From positions 1-22,760 of the forward strand of contig CALCIA010000013.1 of assembly GCA_937907435.1 (NCBI GenBank): 22,760 nt of DNA, read 5' to 3'. Numbering within the stretch: position 1 is the first letter of the stretch; the number at the start of each line of letters is the position of its first letter. The notes under the pieces were generated by a model that saw only the letters and a list, made by a program, of their open reading frames with translations, was not told where the DNA came from and searched no databases. The stretch is from an uncultured Actinomycetes bacterium (GTDB lineage Bacteria > Actinomycetota > Thermoleophilia > Solirubrobacterales > 70-9). The translations under genes were made by a program, and so were the position numbers. Of the stretch, positions 8,479 to 16,400 are shown in pieces.

Positions 8479-10010
8479 CACCCAGCGAACGACTCCGAGG
8501 CGCTCGAGCTTGCGCGGCGGCCGCCGAGCCGGCGCAGGCCGGGGACCATCCGTCCCACCACCAGCATGATGTCGGCCCAGGCCTTGGGGCTGATCAGGCG
8601 CAGGGCGAGGGCGTAGGCCGGGAACGCGGCGGCGCCGCAGACGAAGAGCAGCGGCACCGTGGCGAGGTCCAGCTCGAGCCGGATCGGCAGCGCGACCGCC
8701 GCCAGCACCACGCAGGCCGCGAGCGCCGCCCCGGCGTCGGCGAACAGCTCGCCGAGCGAGCCGCCGACGACCCCGCCCACCAGGGCCCGGTAGGAGGCGA
8801 TCAAGGCGACCACGCGGAAGGCGGAGACGGCGCAGGCGACGACGACCAGGTTGCCGGTCGAGGCGGCGAAGATCAGCATCGCGACGTAGGCGGCGAGTTC
8901 GCAGAGGTTGAAGTAGAGGAGCGGGCGCGGGCGCCCGGCGGCGAGGATCAGCGGATCGACGGTGTTCTTCAGGCTCGTCGCCATGCCCGCGATCGCGAGG
9001 ATCTGGGCGGGGACGACGGCCGGCGTCCAGCGCTCGCCGAAGAGCCACGGCACGACCACCGGGGCGATGACGATGAAGAAGGTGAGCAGCGGGAAGATGA
9101 TCGTGCTGTTCATGCGCACGATGCGGCGGCGGACGTTGCGCAGCTGGGTGATGTCCTTGGTCCGCGAGTAGACCGGGAAGGCGATGCGGGTCACGATCCC
9201 GGAGAGCTTGCGCTCGTATTCGACCCCGATCGTGAAGGCGCGGTAGTAGAAGCCGACCTGCACCGAGCTCAGCTGGGCGCCGAGGATCGCGTAGTCGGCG
9301 TTGCGGCTGCCGATCCCGGCCAGGCCGGCGCCCGCGGCCGGCCCGCCGGTGGCGAGGATCTCCCGCGTCTCCCGCCGGCGCGGCCGCGGCAGCCAGGAGA
9401 CGCGGGCGATGACCATCAGCACCAGCGCCCAGGCGGCGAGCCCGGCGAGGCTGCCGAGCACGTAGGCCTCGGCGTCGAGGCCGAGCAGCGCCAGCGCCAC
9501 CGAGACCGCCGTCGTGACCGCCGCCGAGACCACTTCGGAGATGCCGATCCGGTTGAAGTCGAGGCGCCGCTGCAGCATGGCCAGGGGGACGATCAGGAGG
9601 CCCGCGACGATGAACACCGGCGAGTAGAGCTGGAAGAGCCCGGCGACGTCCTCGCCGAAGATCGGGTCGGCCACGAGCGGCGCGAGGAAGAAGGTGAGCG
9701 CGGTGAGGACGACGCCGATCGCGATCCCCAGCGCCATCGTCGCCTCCACGTGGCGCCCGGTGATCGTGCGTCGCTGGACCAGCGGGATGCCGAGGCCCTC
9801 GTTGACCAGCGAGAGCGCGATCTCGGGCAGGAACAAGACGATCGCGTAGCGCCCGTAGGCGGCGGGCGGCACGAGGTGCGCGAGGACCACCGCGCCGACG
9901 GCGGCGACGAGCTCGAAGGTCAGCCGCGTCGCGGAGATCCAGCGGACCCCCTTCAGCGTCGCGTCGCGAAGCTCCTCGGGGGAGACCTGTGAGTCCTCAG
10001 GCGCGGCCAC
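8478..10010 (-). CDS. Wzx-like polysaccharide flippase (MOP/PST family)
   Basis: This 510-residue protein is almost entirely hydrophobic helices, about twelve to fourteen, as expected for the MOP-superfamily PST transporters that flip lipid-linked oligosaccharides across the cytoplasmic membrane. Family-typical features are the start VRWISATRLTFELVAAVG (22-39), PAAYGRYAI after helix 1, the mid-protein ATGGPAAGAGLAGIGSRNAD and GFYYRAFTI, and the RPLLYFNL region. The GTG start at 10010 follows an in-frame stop closely. An ATG at 10020 is in another frame and is blocked after seven codons. There is no good Shine-Dalgarno, so it is probably coupled to the preceding Wzz-like gene, ten bases away. 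It exports the repeat unit for polymerisation. Confidence 0.87.
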   Translation of the reverse strand: MAAPEDSQVSPEELRDATLKGVRWISATRLTFELVAAVGAVVLAHLVPPAAYGRYAIVLFLPEIALSLVNEGLGIPLVQRRTITGRHVEATMALGIAIGVVLTALTFFLAPLVADPIFGEDVAGLFQLYSPVFIVAGLLIVPLAMLQRRLDFNRIGISEVVSAAVTTAVSVALALLGLDAEAYVLGSLAGLAAWALVLMVIARVSWLPRPRRRETREILATGGPAAGAGLAGIGSRNADYAILGAQLSSVQVGFYYRAFTIGVEYERKLSGIVTRIAFPVYSRTKDITQLRNVRRRIVRMNSTIIFPLLTFFIVIAPVVVPWLFGERWTPAVVPAQILAIAGMATSLKNTVDPLILAAGRPRPLLYFNLCELAAYVAMLIFAASTGNLVVVACAVSAFRVVALIASYRALVGGVVGGSLGELFADAGAALAACVVLAAVALPIRLELDLATVPLLFVCGAAAFPAYALALRLISPKAWADIMLVVGRMVPGLRRLGGRRASSSASESFAG

Positions 10011-10019
10011 GGCGGACCA

Positions 10020-10898
10020 TCAGCCGTCGTCGCCGCGCCGCCCGCCGACCCGGGCCTTCTCCCCGACCTCCTCCTCCGCCTCCTCGCCGCCGGGCAGCGC
10101 CGCCGGCTTCGACTTGCGCCGCTTCGACTTCGGGCGCTCGGTGACGGTCGGGATCGCCTCGAGCTGCGGCGGCCCGCCGGAGGGGACCGCGTCGACCGAG
10201 CGCCAGGCCTTGACCAGCCGCGGGATGCCGATGATCAGGAGCAGGCCGATGATCTCGAGGACGACGAAGATCGCGATCGCGGCCTTGGCGCCGAGCGCTT
10301 CGGTCGCCAGGTTGCCCTGGGCCGGGCCGAGGACGCGGAACACCACCCGTTTGCCCTCCGGGATTTCCTGCTGTGCCTGGATCCGGGTGACCATCGTCCT
10401 CACCGCGGCCGGCGTGGCGGCGGCGAGTTCACGCGCCTCGGCCACCGTCGGCGCCCGGGTTTCGACGTTGACGATCGGCAGCTCCGCCCGCTGGACGAAG
10501 GCGATCCCGTACGGCTTGATGTCCTGCGGTTCGGGGGCTTCGATGACTTCGCCGGGCAGCGGCGCGGGACCCGCGACTTCGATCTCCTTCACCGGGATCC
10601 CGGTGGATTTCGAGATCTCGCGGATCACGTTGCCGCCCGCCATATAACGGGCGAAGACCCCGGCCCGGGCGGTGAGCGGTTCGATGTTGCGGGCGACGTC
10701 GGCGATCGGCGAGCGGGTCGAGTCGACCAGGATCTCGATCTCGCCGTTGGCCTCCGAGTGGTCCCGCTTGGCCAGCGACGGCGGCGCGAAGCTGACGTTG
10801 AAGACGGCCACCGCGGCGATCGCGGCGGCGGCGATCGTCACCAGCACGACCAGGAGTCGGCGTTGCCAAAGCTCTCTGAGGATGAGGATGAAGTTCAC
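10020..10898 (-). CDS. Wzz-like chain-length determinant / polysaccharide co-polymerase, paralogue 2
   Basis: This 292-residue protein has the same layout as the protein at 6677-7525: a basic N-terminus, a membrane segment at about 14-36, an external domain, a membrane segment at about 206-226, and a long charged cytoplasmic tail (Lys/Arg-rich 253-270, then Glu-rich). Aligned segments include EIEILVDSTRSPIADV (53-68), TARAGVFARYMA (76-87), PIVNVETRAPTVAEA (141-155) and RIQAQQ (172-177). VFAR falls at residues 81-84 in both proteins, so they are paralogues. No kinase motifs are seen. The GTG start is preceded by AGGA four bases upstream, overlapping the stop of the preceding glycosyltransferase gene. 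It probably acts with the polymerase, either as an alternative or as a partner of paralogue 1. Confidence 0.75.
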   Translation of the reverse strand: MNFILILRELWQRRLLVVLVTIAAAAIAAVAVFNVSFAPPSLAKRDHSEANGEIEILVDSTRSPIADVARNIEPLTARAGVFARYMAGGNVIREISKSTGIPVKEIEVAGPAPLPGEVIEAPEPQDIKPYGIAFVQRAELPIVNVETRAPTVAEARELAAATPAAVRTMVTRIQAQQEIPEGKRVVFRVLGPAQGNLATEALGAKAAIAIFVVLEIIGLLLIIGIPRLVKAWRSVDAVPSGGPPQLEAIPTVTERPKSKRRKSKPAALPGGEEAEEEVGEKARVGGRRGDDG

Positions 10899-10904
10899 GG
10901 GGTC

Positions 10905-12131
10905 CTAGCGCTCGAGGGTTTCGCTCCGGCTCTGGAAAGAACGGGCTCGGAACTCGGTTACTTGCGAAGTGGTGTCGACGACGACGCGGGCGGCGATCTC
11001 CTCCCACAGCCGCTCGATGCCGGCATCACGGTCGAACCGCTCGCGGACCCGCGCGGCGCCGCGCCGGGCCCGCTCGCGCGCGCCCTCCGGATCGACGGCA
11101 AGCGCCGCGATCGCCGCCGCCATCGCGGCCGGGTCCTCGGCCGGGACGAGCGAGCCGCACTCGCCGTCCGGCATCACCTCGGCGACGCTGCCGACGTCGG
11201 CGGCGACGACCGGGCGCTCGGCGACCAGCGCCTCCATGATCACCAGCGGGGTGACGTCGGCGCCCTGACGCGAGCAGAAGAGGAGCGCGTCGTGAGCTTC
11301 GAGCAGCGCGGGCACGTCCTCGACCGGGCCGACCATCCGCACGCGGTCGGCGACGCCGAGCTCGCGGGCGACGCGGCCCACCCGCTCGGCGTAGTCGCGG
11401 TCGAGGACCGGGCCGACGACGCTGAGCGTGGCCTCGACGCGGTGCGCGCGCAACGCCGCGAGCGCTTCCACCGCCCGGTGCTGGCCCTTGCCGTCGCCGG
11501 CGGTGAGGCTGCCGATCACGCAGAGGCGCAGCGGTTCGCCCAGCGCCGCCTCCGTGCGCGGCGGCGGCCCGGCGGAGATCCCGTCGGGGATCTGGATGAT
11601 CGCCGCCCTACCCTCGTCCGGGAAGCGCGCGGCGACGCCGGCGGAGATCGCGACGATGTGGTCGGCGCTGCGGCGCTGCAGGGCGAAGACGGCGAGCCCG
11701 GCGGGCGTCACCGGCCACTCGCGGGCGTGCACGAACGAGGGCACCCCGGCCAGCCGGGCGGCCAGCGTCGGCGCCAGGGTCACGGTGCTGCTGGTGAGGA
11801 CGGCGCCGACGCGACGGCGGCGGATCGTCGCGACGAGGCGCACCGCGGCGCGCCGGCTGCGCGCCCGCTGCAGCATCCACCGCGACCGCGAGACGCCCTC
11901 CCAGGTCGGCAGCGAGGGCACCGGCCGGATCACCTCGGCGCAGGCGGCGAACCGCTCGCGCAGCGGCCCGTCGGGCACCGCGGCGATCACCTCGCAGCGC
12001 TCCGCGAAGCGTTCGGCCTGGGCCAGCGCCATCGCCTGGGCGCCCCCGGGGGCGGCGCTGTGCACGGCGATCAGCAGGGCCCGAGGCCGGCCGCGGCGGC
12101 CACTCCGCGGCGGCGGGGCGGTGAAGGTCAT
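10905..12131 (-). CDS. GT4-type glycosyltransferase
   Basis: This 408-residue GT-B enzyme has the glycine-rich N-terminal loop HSAAPGGAQAMALAQAERF (24-42), TSSTVTLAPTLAARLAG (113-129) and FVHAREWP (133-140). The C-terminal donor domain has LCVIGSLTAGDGKGQHRAVE (203-222), VRMVGPVEDVPALLEAHDAL (264-283) and the nucleotide-sugar site GADVTPLVIMEALVAERPVV (290-309). The second Glu of E-x7-E is kept, while the first Glu position is altered. The ATG at 12131 makes an ATGA overlap with the upstream membrane-protein stop. It would extend the repeat unit at the membrane; the donor sugar is unknown. Confidence 0.87.
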   Translation of the reverse strand: MTFTAPPPRSGRRGRPRALLIAVHSAAPGGAQAMALAQAERFAERCEVIAAVPDGPLRERFAACAEVIRPVPSLPTWEGVSRSRWMLQRARSRRAAVRLVATIRRRRVGAVLTSSTVTLAPTLAARLAGVPSFVHAREWPVTPAGLAVFALQRRSADHIVAISAGVAARFPDEGRAAIIQIPDGISAGPPPRTEAALGEPLRLCVIGSLTAGDGKGQHRAVEALAALRAHRVEATLSVVGPVLDRDYAERVGRVARELGVADRVRMVGPVEDVPALLEAHDALLFCSRQGADVTPLVIMEALVAERPVVAADVGSVAEVMPDGECGSLVPAEDPAAMAAAIAALAVDPEGARERARRGAARVRERFDRDAGIERLWEEIAARVVVDTTSQVTEFRARSFQSRSETLER

Positions 12132-13321
12132 CGCGGCAGCGCCGGGTCGGCGAGGTCCGGCTCCACCGGCGGGCAGGCGGGCTCGGTGCGCCGGAGCCGG
12201 GCGAGGACCCGTTCGCCGAGCAGGCCGTAGCCGAACATCATCAGCGGCACCAGCACGAGCTCATAACGGAAGGCCGAGAACGACGGGCCGATCGCGAGCA
12301 GCATCAGGTACCCGAGGAAGGTCCCCCAGACCAGCAGCGTGAGCGAGTCGCGGCGCGGCGCGAGGACGAAGGCCGAGGCGACGCCGACGATCAAGAGGAA
12401 CACGACCGCCGGGTGGTCGGCCGCGTAGGTCCCATAGCGGCCGAGCATGTGGGCGAGATTGCCGGGATAGCCGGAGATCGCCGCGCTCACGCTGGTGTCG
12501 GTCGGGATCGTGTGGTTCGCGTAGACGTAGGTGAGGCTCTGCGTCTGCGAGAGCCCGTGCACGAAGAGGGGCGGGAGCGCCGCGACGACGCCGGTCCCGA
12601 CCAGCTGCAGGGAGATGCGGTCGCGCCGCACCGCGAGCAGGCAGAGGGCGCTGACCACCGGCATGAAGGCGAGGTCCCGGGTGAAGCCGAGCGCCAGCAC
12701 CGCGGCGAACCACGGCACCAGCCAGCGGCGACTTCGCTCGACGCTGAGCATGGCGAAGAGCAGCGCGGCGATCAGGAGCGCGAGACCGGAGCTGTCGGTC
12801 AGCGGGAAGACCGACCAGTCGCGCAGCGGCGGCCAGAGGATGACCGCCGCCGCAGCTATAAAGCTCACCTTGAGGGTTAGCCTGAGGCGCAGCAGCAGAA
12901 AGAGCAGGGCGGGCGCGAGGACGAAGGCCAGCAGCGAGAGGTCCTGGAGCGCGTGGAGGCCGAGGACCGGGTGGAGCGCCGCGGCCAGCACCGGCAGCAG
13001 GAGCCGCCGCGCGTAGAACGGGGCGCTGTATTCGACCCAGGCGGGGTTGCTGACCCGGTGCGGTTCTTCGGGATGGGTCCGTTCGATTTCCCGCTCGTAT
13101 GACGACAGCGGCCCGCCGAAGACTTCCTGGCGCGCCGCCTGGGCGTCCTGGCCTTCGATCGACTGCGTCGTCGACTGGTAGAAGAGCGCGTCGGTCTCCC
13201 AGGAGATCGGCCCGGTCCAGTGTTTCGCCATCGAGAGGGCGGCGAGCAGGACGAGCGCGGCGACCGCGATCCAGTTCCTGAGGCGGGGGTCCGGCAGGTG
13301 GTCGTCCAGGTAGGTCCTCAT
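12128..13321 (-). CDS. multi-pass membrane protein, possibly a GT-C-type glycosyltransferase
   Basis: This 397-residue protein is the first gene of the minus-strand operon. A first helix at about 17-32 is followed by a long external loop (33-105) containing WETDALFYQ (41-49). Eight or nine further helices follow and end at a Pro/Asp-rich cytoplasmic tail. An acidic residue shortly after helix 1, plus a late external segment before the last helix (FSAFRYELVLVPLMMFGYG), resembles GT-C enzymes that use polyprenyl-phosphate sugars. No diagnostic motif settles this, and it could also be a polymerase-like or unknown membrane protein. The ATG at 13321 is the first codon after the divergent intergenic region. 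Confidence 0.7.
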   Translation of the reverse strand: MRTYLDDHLPDPRLRNWIAVAALVLLAALSMAKHWTGPISWETDALFYQSTTQSIEGQDAQAARQEVFGGPLSSYEREIERTHPEEPHRVSNPAWVEYSAPFYARRLLLPVLAAALHPVLGLHALQDLSLLAFVLAPALLFLLLRLRLTLKVSFIAAAAVILWPPLRDWSVFPLTDSSGLALLIAALLFAMLSVERSRRWLVPWFAAVLALGFTRDLAFMPVVSALCLLAVRRDRISLQLVGTGVVAALPPLFVHGLSQTQSLTYVYANHTIPTDTSVSAAISGYPGNLAHMLGRYGTYAADHPAVVFLLIVGVASAFVLAPRRDSLTLLVWGTFLGYLMLLAIGPSFSAFRYELVLVPLMMFGYGLLGERVLARLRRTEPACPPVEPDLADPALPR

Positions 13322-13438
13322 GCGCCAGGAACGTGCGAGGGGGCCGATTACTTCTGCGCGGGCCCGGCCGGCCGAATCAGCCGAATTTCAGCCGCCGGCC
13401 GCGCGAGGGCGTGGCAACCTCTGGCGTTGTTGGTCCAG
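13322..13438. promoter_or_regulatory. divergent intergenic region with inverted and direct repeats
   Basis: These 117 bases separate the first codons of the minus-strand operon and the plus-strand giant gene, so they must hold both promoters unless the true starts differ. GCCGAAT occurs twice in GCCGAATCAGCCGAATTTCAG (13371-13391), flanked by a 7-base inverted repeat, GGCCGGC at 13366-13372 and GCCGGCC at 13394-13400. This AT-richer core in a GC-rich setting could be an operator, perhaps for the regulator encoded at 20820. No convincing -35/-10 pair could be assigned on either strand. Confidence 0.4.
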
Positions 13439-16400
13439 ATGCTTCCCCGCCACCCCTCTTGCCGAGCGCTCCCGCTCGTCGCGCTGCCCCTCGTTCTGCT
13501 TGCCGCCCTCGTGCTGTTGTTCGGCCCGGGCGCCTCCGCCGAGGCCGCGGTCTCCTGCCCGAACGCCAACCCGGTGGTCAACGAGAACAACTGCATGGGG
13601 GCCGGGTCGACCGGCTACCGGCTGACCAACTACGACCCGAGCGGGATCACCGGCTATGCCGCCCAGGGAAGTGTCAACCTCGGGTCGAGCGTCAACCTGC
13701 GGATCGCGGTCCCGAGCGGCAGCGGGAAAGCCGAAGTCACGGTCTACCGGATGGGTTGGTACGGCGGGGCCGGCGGCCGGCTCGTGTACACGGCGAAAAG
13801 CGTCAACGTCACCAACTCCCGCCGCTGCGAAGAACCCGACGAACAGACCGGCTACTGGTCCTGCGGCAACTGGGAAAACACGCTGACGGTCCCCGGCAGC
13901 GCCCTGCCCGCGTCGGGCATCTACATCGCCCACATCAAAGACCTCTCCACCAACGCCGACAACCAGATCATCTTCACCGTGCGCGACGACGCGCGCCACT
14001 CGGCCCTCCTCTACAAACTTCCCGACGGCACCTACCAGGCCTACAACGGCTACAACGGCCACTCGCTCTACCGGTACAACTCGGCGGGCTTCACCACCGT
14101 CACCGGCACCCACAAAGCCGTCCAGGTCTCCTTCGAACGTCCCTACCTGAACGTCTACGACGAAGCCAACTGGTTCTTCAAGGCCGACTTCCCGATGGTC
14201 GAGTGGCTGGAGAAAGAGGGCTACGAAGTCACCTACACCGACGACACCTCGGTCGACGCCAACCCCGGGCAGCTGCTGAACCACAAAGCGCTGCTGCTCT
14301 CGGGCCACGACGAGTACTGGTCCGAAAACGAGATGAACGGCTACAAGGCCGCCCGCAACGCCGGCGTCAACATCGCCTCCTTCAGCGGCAACACCGCCTA
14401 CTGGAAGGTCCGCTACGAAGACAACGGCCGCACGCTGGTCTGCTTCAAGTCGGTCGAAGGCTACAAATCCGGCGAAGTGCCGGACGGCTCCAAGGGCGTC
14501 AACGACTGGGGCCCGGACATGATCAAAGGGACCGCGGACGACGCCGTCGGCAAAGACGGCAAAGCGGGCACCGCCGACGACAACCCGCAGAACTCGACCA
14601 CCACCTGGCGCGACAACGGCGCCCCGCCCGGGGACCCGAACGCGCCGCCGGAAGGCCGGGTCGGCCCCGACCAGCCGGAGAACTCGCTGCTCGGCTCGAT
14701 GTACGTCGGCGACAACGACAACTGGAACTACCCGTTCACGATCCCGGCGACGAACGAAGCCGGCGAATACGCGGGCAGCCGCGTCTGGCGCAACACCGGC
14801 ATCTCGAAAACGCAGAGCACGACGATCGGCAGCAACCTGAACGGCTGGGAGTGGGACACGATCCCGACCCAGCCCCAGTACCTGAGCCGCGAGCCCGCCG
14901 GGGTGAAGCGGGTCAGCCTGACCGACGTCGGCACCGCGCCCAGCCCGCCCGAGTTCATCCAGGACGAGGGGCTGATGTACGCGTTCTCGCCGCCCCCGGG
15001 GCAGTCCTCGAGCGTCTCGGCGGTCGAATACACGGCGCCGAGCGGCGCCCACGTCTTCTCCGCGGGCACGATCCAGTGGTCGTGGGGCCTCGCTCCCCAT
15101 TACCTGAACGCGCCGTCCGGCGAAACCTTCGAAGACCCGCCGGTCGACTCCAGCGACCCGCGGATCCAGCAGGCGACCTACAACATCCTCGCCGACGACG
15201 GGGTCGAACCGGGGACGCCGACCGGGGTGATCATCGACGGCAACGAACCGCCGCAGGCCTCGTTCACCGTCTCCCCCAACCCGGCCGCGACCGGCAGCCC
15301 GGTCACCTTCAACGCCTCCGCCTCGAAAGACGTCGACGGGTCGATCGTCAAATACGAATGGGACCTCGACGGCAACGGCAGCTACGAGACCAGCACCGGC
15401 ACCACGCCGACCGTCACCAAGACCTACGCCACCGCCGGCGAAGTGGCCGTGCACCTGCGGGTGACCGACAACTCGGGGGCCAGCGAAGAAGCGGTGCGCA
15501 CGCTGAAAGTCAGCAACGGGAGCGGCGGCAACATCTTCCCGACCGCCGCCTTCACGATGTCACCGAACCCGGTGACGCCGGGCTCCCAGGTGACCTTCAA
15601 CGCGTCCGGCTCGAGCGACCCGGACGGGACGATCGCGAAATACGAATGGGACCTGGACGGCAACGGCACCTATGAGACGAACACCGGGTCGACGCCGACC
15701 GTCACCACCAGCTACGCCGAAGCCGGCTCCCGCCAGATCGGCCTGCGGGTCACCGACAACGGCGGCGGCACCGGCACCACCACCCACACCCTGATCGTCG
15801 GCGCGGGCTCCCCGTACAGCAGCGAAATCGCCGGCACGCCGGGCCTGCTCGATTATTGGCGGCTCGGCGAGCAGTCGGGGACGACGCTCGGCGACTCCTT
15901 CGGCTCCCACCCGGCGACCGCGCAGGGCGGCGTGACCCTGGGCACCCCGGGGGCGATCGAAAACGACCCCAACACCGCCGCCACCTTCGACGGCGCCAGC
16001 GGCACCGCGAGCGTGCCCCTCAACCTCTCCGGCAGCAGCCAGCTGACGGTCGAATTCTGGCTCAACTGGAGCGCCTACGCGAACAACGACCAGCTCGCGT
16101 TCGAGTTCACCCCGAACTTCAACAACGAAAACGGTGGCTTCCTGATCGACCCGAACGCGGGCGAGCTGGGCGGCAAATTCGGCATCGGCATCGGCCGCGA
16201 AGGCTCGCGCAACAACGCCTACTTCACCCGGCCGAGCGCCGGCGTCTGGCACCACTACGCGATCGTCCTGAACACCGCCGCGCCGGCGGCGCAGCAGATC
16301 ACCCCCTACGTCGACGGCCAGCCGGTCAGCATCGAAAAGCTGAACAGCGGCACCGGGGCGGGCAACTTCGCCAACTCGACCCTGTACTTCATGTCGCGCG

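Noticed and set aside
10011..10020. ATG at 10020 as the flippase start
   Set aside because: It is out of frame with the flippase and reaches a stop after seven codons; the GTG at 10010 is the workable start.
13220..13438. Upstream extension of the giant protein from 13220
   Set aside because: It would overlap the divergent operon's first gene and place about 73 non-signal residues before a good signal peptide.
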